NCBI RefSeq assembly: GCF_002101785.1
Contig: NZ_LQPJ01000118.1
Span: 1-49,136, forward strand
DNA from: Mycobacterium palustre
GTDB taxonomy: Bacteria > Actinomycetota > Actinomycetes > Mycobacteriales > Mycobacteriaceae
DNA length: 49,136 nt
Direction of reading: 5' to 3'
A program made the translations under genes and the position numbers. Within the stretch, counting starts at the first letter, position 1, and each line of letters opens with the position of its first letter. Shown piece by piece: positions 26,989-36,127 of the stretch. The notes under the pieces were generated by a model. It made no database searches. It worked only from the letters and a program-made list of their open reading frames with translations, and was not told the origin of the DNA.

Positions 26989-27899
26989 CGATAGACGCAC
27001 AGGCGCCGCGCCTGGGAGGGCAACTGCCGGTGGAAGATACGCTGGTCGCCCTGCCGTCCCCGACCAGAGCCGAGCGGGCGGCGGAGGATCCGTTCGAGCC
27101 TCTCAGCGTGGGCGCCATGGTGGACCGGGTGGCCGCCATGGCGGTGGAAAAGGCCGCACACCCGTGGGCATTCTTGATGCGCTCACTGGTCGGCGGTGTG
27201 ATGGTGGCCTTCGGGGCGCTGCTCGCCTTGGTGGTGAGCACCGGGGTCAAGACGCCGGGCGTCGCAAGCCTGTTGATGGGCCTGGCTTTCGGCATGTCCT
27301 TCGTGCTGATCCTGGTCTCGGGCATGTCGTTGATCACCGCCGACATGGCAGCCGGGTTTCTCGCGGTGCTCAAACGCGATATGGGCCTTGGCACGTACGC
27401 GTTTCTGGTCGGCGTCGGCCTGGCCGGCAACATCGTCGGCGCGCTGGTGTTTGTCACCGTGTGCGGCGCCGCCGGCGGCCCGTACCTGGGTGCGTTCGCC
27501 GAGCGGGCGGCAACCGTCGGCGCCGCGAAGGCCGGTCAGCCGCTGTGGACCGCGCTGTTGCTGGCCGTGGTGTGCACCTGGTTTTTGCAGACCGCGATGT
27601 GCATGTTCTTCAAGGCCCGCAGCGACGTGGCACGGATGGCGTTCGCGTTCTACGGGCCGTTCGCCTTCGTGATCGGCGGCACCCAGCACGTGATCGCCAA
27701 CGTCGGATTTCTCGGTCTCCCGTTGTTGCTCAACCTGTTTCATCCCGCCGCGCCGCGCGGCGGGATCAGCTGGGGCTTCGGCGAAGACGGGTTGCTGACC
27801 AACATCGGCATCACCACGGTGGGCAACCTGATCGGCGGCACGCTGTTCGTGGCGTTGCCGTTCTGGCTCATCGCGCTCTTGCAGCGCCGCCAGGTCTAG
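26985..27899 (+). CDS. FNT family (formate/nitrite/hydrosulfide-type) channel
   Basis: 304 residues from ATG 26985, overlapping the preceding stop. About 70 cytoplasmic N-terminal residues precede six predicted helices. FNT features include KAAHPWAFLMRSLVGGVMVAFGALL in helix 1 and GGTQHVIANVGFL, where the central pore histidine sits. In most FNT proteins that loop reads FEHSIAN, so the Glu-to-Gln change may alter selectivity. It would move small monovalent anions such as formate, nitrite or hydrosulfide. The coupling with OsmC, a sigma factor and an anti-sigma favours a redox or sulfide/nitrite stress role. The stop overlaps the convergent gene at a shared CTAG. Confidence 0.86.
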   Translation: MTIDAQAPRLGGQLPVEDTLVALPSPTRAERAAEDPFEPLSVGAMVDRVAAMAVEKAAHPWAFLMRSLVGGVMVAFGALLALVVSTGVKTPGVASLLMGLAFGMSFVLILVSGMSLITADMAAGFLAVLKRDMGLGTYAFLVGVGLAGNIVGALVFVTVCGAAGGPYLGAFAERAATVGAAKAGQPLWTALLLAVVCTWFLQTAMCMFFKARSDVARMAFAFYGPFAFVIGGTQHVIANVGFLGLPLLLNLFHPAAPRGGISWGFGEDGLLTNIGITTVGNLIGGTLFVALPFWLIALLQRRQV

Positions 27900-29446
27900 C
27901 CGTTTTCGGGCTCGGCGGGTCGGCGCGCGGCGACGACCGCGGCCGTCCACGCGCACAGGGCGGCAAGGTCGCGCCCGGCGCGCATGACCGTCCGGTCCGG
28001 ACGCACCAACGCCGCCGTGGCCCGCCCGCGGCGCAGCCACGCCTCGAGCGCGCTGCCCGGCGGGGCGACCAGCACGGCGATCCCGCGACGCTCGAGCAGC
28101 GCTGCGTCGGCGGCGGCGGGGTGGCTGGCGGTGACCATCGCGAAGCCGGTGCCCGCCGCATCGTCGAGCCGAAAGCCGTTCGGCATCAGAGCGTTCGGGC
28201 ACAGCGTGCCCGCCAGCCGGTCGGAACGGCGGGATGGACACACCAGCGCCGACGCGCGCAGCGCCGGGGTGGTGGACAAGACGACCTTGTCGCGCAGGCC
28301 AGGCATCAGGCGCAGCCGGGGCAGCGCCGCGCGGCGCGCCAGATCGCCGGCGCGCCCGCCGCCCGTCATCGCCCAGCCGACCCCCAGCGCGAGCAGGATC
28401 ATGTGCCGGGCGTGCGGCTTGCGTTCCCGCTCGTAGCTGTCGAGGACTCCCGCGGCCAGCGCGCCGTGACGGACGCCGGCGATCTTCCAGGCGAGGTTGG
28501 CGGCGTCCCGGATTCCCGCACCCAGGCCCTGGCCGACGAACGGGGGAGTGAGGTGCGCCGCGTCGCCGAGCAAAAAGACGTTCCCGCGCCGCCACCGGTC
28601 GGCGATCTGCGCGCGGAACGTGTACTCCGCGACGCGCAGCAGCGTCAGGTCGCCGGTTGCGACGCCGGTGATCCACGGCGCGATCAGGGGTTGCAGCGCC
28701 TCCAAAGTACCGAAGTCCTCGGCCTTTTCGCCGGCCAGCAACTGAAACTCCCACCGGTAGCGGGCCGGCCCGATACGCATGTAGGTCGCCGCGCGGACCA
28801 GATCGCACACCTGCTGCACGCCGTCCCACTGGCGCAGGTCGGCGCTGCAGGCGATGTCGACGACGAGCCAGCGTTGACGAAACCCCAAATCCCGCATGGC
28901 GGAACCGATCTGGGCGCGCACCGTGCTGTTGGCGCCGTCGCAGCCCAGCAGGTAGTCGGCGTCGACGTGATGGATCCGCCCGTCGGAGCGGTCCGTGAAC
29001 GCCACGCGGAGCGTCTCGTTGCGTTCGCTCACCTCGGTGACCTCCGCACGCCCCAGCAGCCGCGCGTTCGGGTGTCGCTTGAGGTTGGCGCGCAGCAGCG
29101 CCTCGAGCTCGGGTTGGTCGAACATGTTGGCCTGCGGGAAACCGTTCGGGCTGTGCGCGGGGTCCCGGTGGAACTCGGCCAGCACCCGAAACCTGTTGTC
29201 CACCAAGCGCAGGCCCCGCGTGGGCCGCGAAATCGCCGCGAACTCGTCGGCGACGCCCAGGCGGGCGATGACACGGCAGACCTCGTCGTCGAGGTGCACC
29301 GCGCGGGGCTGCGGATACACCTCGGGCCAGCGGTCCAGTATCAGGCACTTTACGCCGCATTGCGCCAGCAGGGTGGCGGCGGTGATGCCTGTCGGTCCCG
29401 CGCCGGCGATGACGACCGGGACCCGCGCAAAGGCGTTGTCACTCAC
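27896..29446 (-). CDS. MhpA-like FAD-dependent aromatic hydroxylase
   Basis: 516 residues from ATG 29446. The FAD motif is GAGPTG (residues 15-20), the DG motif is GCDGANSTVRAQIG, and the GD motif is GDAAHLTPPFVGQGLGAG; these define class A flavoprotein monooxygenases. It most resembles 3-(3-hydroxyphenyl)propionate hydroxylase, with a thioredoxin-like C-terminal extension. It should hydroxylate a phenolic ring using NAD(P)H and O2. It is the third gene of an operon with an FAH-family hydrolase and a VOC dioxygenase, each overlapping by 4 nt, so a meta-cleavage pathway is likely. The exact substrate is unknown. Confidence 0.86.
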   Translation of the reverse strand: MSDNAFARVPVVIAGAGPTGITAATLLAQCGVKCLILDRWPEVYPQPRAVHLDDEVCRVIARLGVADEFAAISRPTRGLRLVDNRFRVLAEFHRDPAHSPNGFPQANMFDQPELEALLRANLKRHPNARLLGRAEVTEVSERNETLRVAFTDRSDGRIHHVDADYLLGCDGANSTVRAQIGSAMRDLGFRQRWLVVDIACSADLRQWDGVQQVCDLVRAATYMRIGPARYRWEFQLLAGEKAEDFGTLEALQPLIAPWITGVATGDLTLLRVAEYTFRAQIADRWRRGNVFLLGDAAHLTPPFVGQGLGAGIRDAANLAWKIAGVRHGALAAGVLDSYERERKPHARHMILLALGVGWAMTGGGRAGDLARRAALPRLRLMPGLRDKVVLSTTPALRASALVCPSRRSDRLAGTLCPNALMPNGFRLDDAAGTGFAMVTASHPAAADAALLERRGIAVLVAPPGSALEAWLRRGRATAALVRPDRTVMRAGRDLAALCAWTAAVVAARRPAEPENG

Positions 29447-30387
29447 GCGAATCGGATGGCCGTCTTTTGGGTGCCGAGGTCGATGGCGCCGTCGTCGGTG
29501 GCCACGGAGGCCTCCACCACGTCACCGTCGTGCAGGTACTTGCGGTTGCGGGCCTGACTGGCGAAGAACATTTTCCACTTCATCGCCGGCGGCAACAGGT
29601 TCGCGACGAGCTGCGCCGGCTTCGGCGGGGCGCTGAGCGCGGTGCCCACCGGCGTGCCGGTCAGCACCAGGTCGCCGGCGGCGAGCTCCTGGAACTGGGT
29701 CAGCGACTGCAGCGCCTGCAGCGGGCGGTACAGCATGTCGCCGTCGACGAGGGCGTTTTGCCGCTCCTGCCCGTTGACGCTCAACCGCAGCCGCAGATCG
29801 CCGAATCGTTTGAGCTCCTCGGCGCTCAGCAGTACCAGCTCCGGACCCACCGGCGTGAACGTCGGGTAGGACTTGGCCTCGTAGAACTGGGTCTGTGGCA
29901 GCTGGATGTCGCGCGCTGAGACGTCGTTGGTGACCACCAGCCCGGCGATGAACTCCGCCAGGTTGGCATCGGAAATCGCTGTGCCGACCGGTGTTTCGCG
30001 ACCGATGACGAGCCCGATCTCGACCTCGTAGTCGAGCAGCCGTACGTGCGGCGGTTTGACGATGTCGTCGAAGGGCCCGTTGATCGATGCCGAGGCCTTG
30101 CGGAAGAAGGTCAGCGGGATCGCTGCGGGGTCCATCCCCGCGTCCTTGGCGTGGGATTCGAAGTTGGTCATCTGGGCGATCACGCGGCACGGTCGCGTCA
30201 CCGGCGAGGCCAACTTCAAGGTGTCGACGTCTACCGGCTCGCCCGCGGCGGCCTCGATGGCGGTGCGGTCGGCCAGCAGTGCGGCGGTGGTGGTGGCCGC
30301 GGTGTCGATCTTCACCGCGCCGTCGGGGGTCTTGCGCCACCAGGCGTGTCCCGTTTGGTTGGCGGTGCGCAGGACGGAAACGGTCAT
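29443..30387 (-). CDS. Fumarylacetoacetate hydrolase family protein
   Basis: 314 residues from ATG 30387; the open frame extends further, but the family N-terminus fits this start and its ATG overlaps the preceding stop. Motifs are IAQMTNFESHAKDAG, then LDYEVEIGLVIGRE with the metal-binding acidic pair, and TNDVSARDIQ. The end has DGDVVEASVATD and LGTQKTAIRF. It probably cleaves or isomerises the ring-fission product made by the adjacent dioxygenase. Confidence 0.88.
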   Translation of the reverse strand: MTVSVLRTANQTGHAWWRKTPDGAVKIDTAATTTAALLADRTAIEAAAGEPVDVDTLKLASPVTRPCRVIAQMTNFESHAKDAGMDPAAIPLTFFRKASASINGPFDDIVKPPHVRLLDYEVEIGLVIGRETPVGTAISDANLAEFIAGLVVTNDVSARDIQLPQTQFYEAKSYPTFTPVGPELVLLSAEELKRFGDLRLRLSVNGQERQNALVDGDMLYRPLQALQSLTQFQELAAGDLVLTGTPVGTALSAPPKPAQLVANLLPPAMKWKMFFASQARNRKYLHDGDVVEASVATDDGAIDLGTQKTAIRFA

Positions 30388-31514
30388 GAGGTGGGTACTT
30401 TCAGTAGGCCGACGAGGCGGTCGAGGTCGAACTCGTTGCTGGCCCGCAGCGCCGCGACCATCGAAACCAGTTCGCGGCGAGCCGATTTCAGCCCGGTGCC
30501 CAGGAAGTCGCGGGTCGCCGGGGGACCCCATTGCGCAAGCCCGGATGCGGTGAACGGAGCCCAACCGGGTTCGACGGTGTCGTCGAACATGTCGCCGTCG
30601 GCGAAGTGCTCGACCAGGAACCCGTCGGGGTCGCGCCAGTAGTCGAAGAGCTGACTGCCCTGGATGTGCCTGCCGATTCCCCACGACCTGAAATACCCGC
30701 GCTCCTTGAGGTATTCGCCGCCTGCGGCCAGCGCGTCGAGGTCGCTGACCTGGTATGCGGAGTGCACGTAGCGGTTGGCCGGGCCCAGCGCCATGGCAAG
30801 GGTGTGGTGATCGGTCGGCGTCGCGCCCCGATCGCAGCGAATGAAGCTCATCGTCGGCCCGCGGTCACGTTGGCCCGGGAAGAACATGAAGTCGCTGACG
30901 ATCATCCCCAGGTTGTCCAGGTACCAGCTCAGTGTCTCGAGGTACTTCGTCGACTGCACGACCAGGTGACCGAGGCGCTGCACCCGAGCGGGCACCCGCG
31001 CGGGCCGCTGGGTCGCATTGATGCGCCGGCGGTCGCGGCCGAAGTTGAAATCGTGGGGCCGCTGGCCGGGTAGCTCGGGCAGCTCCTGCATGCCGGCCAC
31101 GACGCGCACCGGCATGCCACTGGGATCGGCCAGGTCGACCGAGATGCCGCCGATGTTCTCCGGCAGCGGCCGAGTGGGCGCGCCGAACCGGTCGGCCAGG
31201 CGCAGCACGTCGACCTCGTCGCAGGCGCGGAACGCCACGCCCGCGAACCGGGTCCGAAGCCCGCGGCGCAGGATCACGCACGGTCCACCCGCCTGGGTCC
31301 CGCGCAGGTGCAACTCGTCACCGCAGCGCCGCGCCGTCTGGAAGCCGAACGCCCGCGCGAACGCCTCGGCCCGCGTCAGGTCGGGCTTGTCGAATTCCAA
31401 CCACGCGATGTCGGCGACCTTGATCACCGGGTTGCGGGACCGGCCGGGGTGCTCGCCGCGGCGGGCGCCGCGTTCGCTGTGCAGGTCGCGGTGGGTGCCG
31501 CTCGCCAGGTTCAA
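30384..31514 (-). CDS. VOC/extradiol ring-cleavage dioxygenase-like protein
   Basis: 376 residues from TTG 31514, supported by GGGAG six bases upstream; GTG 31427, which begins at IKVADIAWLEF, is an alternative. There are two vicinal-oxygen-chelate modules. In the C-terminal one the metal ligands appear as LGHLVVQS (His), HSAYQVSD (His) and LVEHFADG (Glu), the 2-His-1-carboxylate set of type I extradiol dioxygenases. It would open a catechol ring. It is the first gene of the operon reading left, divergent from a TetR gene. Confidence 0.83.
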   Translation of the reverse strand: MNLASGTHRDLHSERGARRGEHPGRSRNPVIKVADIAWLEFDKPDLTRAEAFARAFGFQTARRCGDELHLRGTQAGGPCVILRRGLRTRFAGVAFRACDEVDVLRLADRFGAPTRPLPENIGGISVDLADPSGMPVRVVAGMQELPELPGQRPHDFNFGRDRRRINATQRPARVPARVQRLGHLVVQSTKYLETLSWYLDNLGMIVSDFMFFPGQRDRGPTMSFIRCDRGATPTDHHTLAMALGPANRYVHSAYQVSDLDALAAGGEYLKERGYFRSWGIGRHIQGSQLFDYWRDPDGFLVEHFADGDMFDDTVEPGWAPFTASGLAQWGPPATRDFLGTGLKSARRELVSMVAALRASNEFDLDRLVGLLKVPTS

Positions 31515-31531
31515 TGCCGTCTCCCAATAGA

Positions 31532-31599
31532 ACTGACGAAATCGTCACATACGAGGTAACGTTCAGTCAAGGTGACTGACGAAATCCTCAAAAGTGAGG
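31532..31599. promoter_or_regulatory. Palindrome-rich operator region between the dioxygenase operon and tetR
   Basis: The site ACTGACGAAATCGTCA (31532-31547, inner palindrome TGACGA-AA-TCGTCA) recurs with one change at 31575-31590. TCAGTCA-AGG-TGACTGA (31563-31579) is a perfect palindrome with 7-bp arms. CCTCA-AAAG-TGAGG (31586-31599) overlaps the second copy. These are likely binding sites for the divergently encoded TetR protein. Confidence 0.65.
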
Positions 31600-31605
31600 C
31601 ATACT
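31576..31605 (+). promoter_or_regulatory. Candidate promoter for a leaderless tetR transcript
   Basis: CTGACG (31576-31581), an 18-bp spacer and CATACT (31600-31605) fit a SigA-like promoter. Transcription would start about 7 nt after the -10, which is the A of ATG 31613. A palindrome lies between the two boxes, as expected for autorepression. Confidence 0.45.
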
Positions 31606-31612
31606 CGTGAGG

Positions 31613-32263
31613 ATGAGCGCCCTGCCGGACACGGACCGGCCCAACCGCTTGGAGCGGCGCAAACGGCGCACCCGCGCCGCGCTGATCAAGGCCGCCCAGC
31701 GGTTGATCGCCGAGGGGAAGGTCAACGTTCCGATCCTGGAGATCACCCAGGCCGCCGACGTCGGGATGGGCTCGTTCTACAACCACTTCGACAGCAAGGA
31801 GGAGTTGTTCGAGGCCGCGGTCACCGACGTCTTGGACGCCCACGGGGCGATGCTGGACCGGCTGACCGAATGGATCGACGACCCCGCGGAAACGTTCGCC
31901 ACGAGCTTCCGGCTCACGGGCCGGCTGTTTCGCCGCCGCCCGCAGGAATGCGAGATCCTGTTGGCCAACGGTCCGGCGCTGCTGGGGTCGGACCGCGGGC
32001 TGGCCCCGCGGGCGCTGCGCGACATCAAGGCCGGCGTCGACGCCGGCAGATTCGCGGTCGACGATCCCGAACTTGCCCTGGCGATGGCCGGCGGCGCGCT
32101 GCTGGGGCTGGGCAAGCTGTTGCGCGACGACCCCGACCGCGACGACGCCCAAGCGGCCGACACCGTCACCGAGAGCGTGTTGCGTCTGTTCGGCCTCAGC
32201 GCCCAGGAGGCGCACGACGTGTGCCAGCGTCCCCTCCCCGACGCCGCGTTCGCCGAGACCTGA
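31613..32263 (+). CDS. TetR family transcriptional regulator
   Basis: 216 residues from ATG 31613. A GTG two codons upstream at 31607 is the alternative; the -10 box CATACT at 31600-31605 makes a leaderless start at the ATG likely. The N-terminal helix-turn-helix is seen in TRAALIKAAQRLIAEG and ITQAADVGMGSFYNHFDSKEELF. The C-terminal domain (residues 60-216) would bind a ligand, plausibly an aromatic compound or CoA thioester. It is divergent from the MhpA/FAH/dioxygenase operon, so it probably represses it and itself. Confidence 0.88.
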   Translation: MSALPDTDRPNRLERRKRRTRAALIKAAQRLIAEGKVNVPILEITQAADVGMGSFYNHFDSKEELFEAAVTDVLDAHGAMLDRLTEWIDDPAETFATSFRLTGRLFRRRPQECEILLANGPALLGSDRGLAPRALRDIKAGVDAGRFAVDDPELALAMAGGALLGLGKLLRDDPDRDDAQAADTVTESVLRLFGLSAQEAHDVCQRPLPDAAFAET

Positions 32264-32297
32264 CGATTTCGGGTGCCGCCTCGCTGAAGATGCGGAT

Positions 32298-33185
32298 TTA
32301 TGCGGCGGCGACGGCGGCGACCGCGAATTCGACGCGGCGCCCCACGCCGCCGTCGTCGCCCGGCGCGCCCGGGTCGGTCCACCGCACCCGGGCGGTCCCG
32401 GATAGTTGGACGGTGGCGCCGGTGGCGAAATCCAGGAAAAGGAGCGCGGCCTCGTCGTCGACCGCCAGGTTGCCGAAGCTGTTGAACATGTTGTTGCCCG
32501 GATAATCCGGCCACCACAGCCGGGTGGGGGAGTCCACCCGGACAAACCCTGCCGGGCCGCCGCGGTGAGACGCGTCGCTGCCGCGGGTGGGATGGGTCGT
32601 GCCAAGAAAGAACGTGTCGGACGCCGCGATCATCGCCCGCTCGGCCCGGTCCAGGAATGTCGTGCGCCGCGCCCGCGCCGGCGGCGCGGCGAAGGCGCGG
32701 ACGTCGATGCCGCGGGGGTGAATGTACTTGGGGCAGTTCCCGTATGACTGGTCGACGCGCACGGTCATCCCCGCCGGGTCGGTTCCGACCAGCGTCCCGT
32801 TGATCCGCAGCCTGCGGCGCGCGGCGAAGTCGACCGAGATCAGCCCGACCGGCTGGCCGCCGGGCATCGCGTGCAGCGGATCGCCGGCACGGGGCCTCGC
32901 CGCCACCCGCAAGACGCCGTCGTGCGCCCGCAAAAACCCCGGTGGTGCCGTCAGCGGGGACACCCACAGCAGCCCGTCGCCGTCGCGTCCGGTCAGCGCG
33001 GCGAACCGTTGTGACGCGAGAAATCCCGTGGCGCCCACGGAGAGACGGGAAACGCCGAGCATGGTCTCGAGCCGCTTGGCGTCCGCTTCGACGCCGGCTC
33101 GGCGCTGGGTTGCGAGCTCGCCCTCGTGAAATCCCGCGACCGTCAGTTCGGAGGTTCTTTCGGGCGACACATACACGGCCAACAA
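32298..33185 (-). CDS. Pyridoxamine 5'-phosphate oxidase-like (PNPOx fold) protein
   Basis: 295 residues from TTG 33185; GTG 33176 is a reasonable alternative and the first residues are uncertain. [21 protein letters not shown] at the N-terminus and the split-barrel strands ([45 protein letters not shown]) match the PNPOx-like proteins of COG3576. They bind FMN or F420 and reduce or oxidise small substrates. YGNCPKYI is a family hallmark. It lies downstream of the acyltransferase gene on the same strand and is convergent with tetR. Confidence 0.82.
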   Translation of the reverse strand: MLAVYVSPERTSELTVAGFHEGELATQRRAGVEADAKRLETMLGVSRLSVGATGFLASQRFAALTGRDGDGLLWVSPLTAPPGFLRAHDGVLRVAARPRAGDPLHAMPGGQPVGLISVDFAARRRLRINGTLVGTDPAGMTVRVDQSYGNCPKYIHPRGIDVRAFAAPPARARRTTFLDRAERAMIAASDTFFLGTTHPTRGSDASHRGGPAGFVRVDSPTRLWWPDYPGNNMFNSFGNLAVDDEAALLFLDFATGATVQLSGTARVRWTDPGAPGDDGGVGRRVEFAVAAVAAA

Positions 33186-33222
33186 TTCCGGCGACGCGAA
33201 GCTTCCCGCGTCTGAAAACCCC

Positions 33223-34566
33223 TCACCGGGGCCGGGTCGCCGGCTGCGCCGAGGGCCGGCCGGCCCCCGCGGGGCGCAGCGCCACCAGCGTCGCCCCCAC
33301 GGCGAAGGCGGCCGCGGTCGGCCACGGGAAATGCCCGTCGGGCGCGAAGCCCGCGTAGGCGAAAAAGTGCAGGCCGGCCGAGGCCATCGCGGCGCCGGTC
33401 AGCATGATTACCTCGCCCCAGCCAACCGACAGGGGGATTCCCACCCTCGGCAACGGCGCCGCGAACACGCGCCGTTGCCACCACAACAGCACCAGCACGA
33501 ACGCCGTCACCAGGGCGAGGGCGACGACCCATTCGAGCCGGGCCAGCCACCACGCCCCGCTTCCCTCCGGCGGTTGGGGCAGCAGGCCCGCCGGGTAGCC
33601 GACGATCGCCACGATCACGACGGGGATCATGTGCCACAGGTAGAGGGCCATCACGTTGTCGTTCGCGACGGACAGCGCCCGCTTGATCAAGCCGGCGCGC
33701 AGCACCCGGTTCAGCGGATGCGCGAGTGTCACCACCAACCCCGCCTGGGCGCAGGCGAACGCCAGCAGTGCCACGGTCGGCGGGCTGGTGTTGTCGACTG
33801 TCTGGCCGGGGACGCCGATCATGCTGACCGGATACCGGGCCAGCCAGATCAGCAGCGCCAGCGCGACGCCCGAGCCCACCGCGAGCAACGCGGCCCTGCG
33901 GCCGCCCAACGACCCTGCGCGCCAAGCGATCCCGAGTTGGTAGAGCGCCCCCCAGCACAGAAAGTAGTTCAGCCAGCCGACGTAGGGGACATGGCCGACG
34001 ATCGTGGCGGCGTCCAGCGCCGCCACCCCCACCGCCAGCAAGCTCGGCACCCACAGGCCCCAATGACGTTGGGCCGCAACGGCGATCGGCGTCAACGACA
34101 CCACCACCAGGTACACGGCGAGAAACCACAGGTGCATCGCCACCGCCCAGCCCGCGTATTCCAGCACCGAGCCGGGCATCCCACAGGCCTCCAGAACGAC
34201 CACGACCACCGATACCAGCGCGATGTACACCGCGGTCGGCCCGAGAACCCGGGCCAGCCGGTGCCGAATCCAGGCCTCGCGCGAGAAGCCGTCGGCGCCG
34301 CGTCGATGCGCCCACGACACCGAGCCGGCGTAACCGGCCGCCAAGAAGAACACCGGAACCGCTTGGAATATCCAGGTGAGCCACTGCGTCCAGGGCAGGT
34401 CGACCAGCGGGTTCTGCCGACCGAAAGACCCATCCCGATAGGTGACCGACCCGGCAAGCCAGTGCCCCAGCACGATGAGGATGACGCCGAAGAAGCGATA
34501 GAAGTCCACCGCCAGGTTGCGGGCCGGTCGCGCGGCGTCGTGCACGAGCGCCACGGTACCCGGCAT
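33223..34566 (-). CDS. Acyltransferase 3 (OafA/YrhL-like) membrane protein
   Basis: 447 residues from ATG 34566, with about ten predicted membrane helices. The N-terminal [20 protein letters not shown] carries the catalytic-type His of the family, and [13 protein letters not shown] follows. These enzymes O-acylate carbohydrates or lipids on the outer face of the membrane. The start is only 33 bp from the divergent aldo/keto reductase start, so either the two promoters overlap or the true start lies slightly downstream. The PNPOx gene follows after 37 bp. Confidence 0.83.
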   Translation of the reverse strand: MPGTVALVHDAARPARNLAVDFYRFFGVILIVLGHWLAGSVTYRDGSFGRQNPLVDLPWTQWLTWIFQAVPVFFLAAGYAGSVSWAHRRGADGFSREAWIRHRLARVLGPTAVYIALVSVVVVVLEACGMPGSVLEYAGWAVAMHLWFLAVYLVVVSLTPIAVAAQRHWGLWVPSLLAVGVAALDAATIVGHVPYVGWLNYFLCWGALYQLGIAWRAGSLGGRRAALLAVGSGVALALLIWLARYPVSMIGVPGQTVDNTSPPTVALLAFACAQAGLVVTLAHPLNRVLRAGLIKRALSVANDNVMALYLWHMIPVVIVAIVGYPAGLLPQPPEGSGAWWLARLEWVVALALVTAFVLVLLWWQRRVFAAPLPRVGIPLSVGWGEVIMLTGAAMASAGLHFFAYAGFAPDGHFPWPTAAAFAVGATLVALRPAGAGRPSAQPATRPR

Positions 34567-34599
34567 CAGGGGCCAAGTCGCCTGGCGCACAATGACCCC

Positions 34600-35571
34600 A
34601 TGAAACAGGCCCATCTCGGCGGGCTCGAAGTGGGACGCCTCGGCCTCGGCGCGATGGGCATGTCCGTGGCCTACGCCGGCGCCGGCAGCGACGACGCCGA
34701 ATCCATCCGCACGATTCACCGCGCGATCGACCTGGGCGTCACGCTGATCGACACCGCCGAGGTCTACGGGCCCTACGCCAACGAAGAACTCGTCGGCCGC
34801 GCCCTGCGGGGCCGGCGAGACCGAGTGGTGCTGGCGACCAAGTTCGGGTTGATCTCCCACACCGGCCGGGACGGACTGGACAGCAGCCCCGCCAACATCC
34901 GCATCGCCGTGGACGGCTCCCTGCGACGGCTGGGCACCGATCACATCGACCTCTACTTCCAGCACCGCCTTGACCGGCAGACGCCCATCGAGGAGACGAT
35001 CGGGACGCTGGCCGAGCTCGTAACGTCGGGGAAGGTGCGCCACATCGGCCTTTCCGAAGTCGGCGTCAACACGATCCGGCGGGCCCACGCGGCGCACCCA
35101 ATCACCGCCGTGCAATCCGAATACTCGCTGTGGACCCGCGATCCCGAAGACGGCGTGCTCGACGTGCTGCGCGAACTCAAGATCGGGTTCGTCGCCTACT
35201 CCCCGCTGGGCCGCGGATTTTTGACCGGCGCGATCCGCTCCACCGACGAGCTTCCCGACAGCGACTACCGCAAGACCAACCCCCGCTTCTTCGACGAGAA
35301 CTTCCAGCACAACCTCGACAGCGCCGACGAGCTGCGCGCCATCGCCGACGACATCGGTGCCACCCCGGCACAGGTCGCGCTGGCGTGGCTGCTCGCGAAA
35401 GGCCCCGACATCGTGCCTATTCCGGGGACCAAGCGCGTCGCTCGGCTTCAGGAGAACGCCGCCGCCGACGCCATCGAGCTCACCGCCGAGCAGCTGGCGC
35501 GGCTGGACCGGCTCACCCCGCCCGTCGGGGGCCACCACGCCGAGGCGCAACTGGGCTGGATCGACCGCTAG
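34600..35571 (+). CDS. Aldo/keto reductase
   Basis: 323 residues from ATG 34600. The AKR tetrad is visible: Asp and Tyr in [17 protein letters not shown], Lys in LATKFG and His in YFQHRLD. The NADPH-binding end reads [15 protein letters not shown]. It reduces carbonyl compounds with NADPH; the substrate is unknown, and it resembles the YajO/perakine-reductase-like group. The last base of the stop is the first base of a decayed epimerase gene, so the pair was once an operon. Confidence 0.9.
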   Translation: MKQAHLGGLEVGRLGLGAMGMSVAYAGAGSDDAESIRTIHRAIDLGVTLIDTAEVYGPYANEELVGRALRGRRDRVVLATKFGLISHTGRDGLDSSPANIRIAVDGSLRRLGTDHIDLYFQHRLDRQTPIEETIGTLAELVTSGKVRHIGLSEVGVNTIRRAHAAHPITAVQSEYSLWTRDPEDGVLDVLRELKIGFVAYSPLGRGFLTGAIRSTDELPDSDYRKTNPRFFDENFQHNLDSADELRAIADDIGATPAQVALAWLLAKGPDIVPIPGTKRVARLQENAAADAIELTAEQLARLDRLTPPVGGHHAEAQLGWIDR

Positions 35572-36127
35572 TGGCCGTCAAGAAGAAGCTGGTGATCGGG
35601 GCCAGCGGTTTCCTCGGTTCGCACGTCACCCGGCAGCTCGCCGATTTGGGCACCGATGTGCGAGTGATGTTGCGCCGCACCAGCTCCACGCGCGGGATCG
35701 ACGAGCTCGATGTCGAGCGCTGTGATGGGGACGCCTTCGACGACGCCGCGTTGCCGGCGGCCATGACCGGTTGCACGTCGTGTATTACTGCGTAGTCGAC
35801 GCCCGGATGTGGCTGCGGGACCCGACGCCGCTGTTTCGGACCAACGTCGAAGGGCTGCGGCACGTCCTCGACGCGGCGAATGCTTCTCGCCGCACAGCGC
35901 GGCCGAACCGGTGAGCGCTACGTCGTCTCCGACCGGTACATGAGCGTCCGCGAGCTGCACGAGATCGCGGCCGCCGCCGTGGGCCGGCGGCCACTGCGCA
36001 TCGGCATCCCGATGCCGGCGCTGCGCGCGGGCGCGCGGGTCAACGACCTGTCGGCCCGGCTGCTGCGCCGCGACCCGTCGAAGGCTCGATTCGCAAGGCC
36101 GCAGCCTTTTTCGCCTCGCGACGCTAG
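35571..36127 (+). pseudogene. Decayed NAD-dependent epimerase/dihydroflavonol reductase gene
   Basis: From GTG 35571 the frame starts with KKLVIGASGFLGSHVTRQLAD, an intact Rossmann motif. It breaks near 35775, where loss of one base shifts YYCVVDARMWLRDPTPLFRT into another frame. The text then jumps at about 35880 from HVLDAA to RTGERYVVSDRYMSVRELHE, so the whole middle, including the expected YxxxK, is gone. A further shift near 36088 is needed to reach the natural-looking end IRKAAAFFASRR and TAG 36127. About 185 codons remain of an expected 330-340. The final CTAG is shared with the stop of the convergent epimerase. Confidence 0.85.

Noticed and set aside
34567..35550. Minus-strand extension of the acyltransferase frame to 35550
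   Set aside because: It lies antisense to the aldo/keto reductase, which has a complete catalytic tetrad; the family N-terminus begins at 34566.
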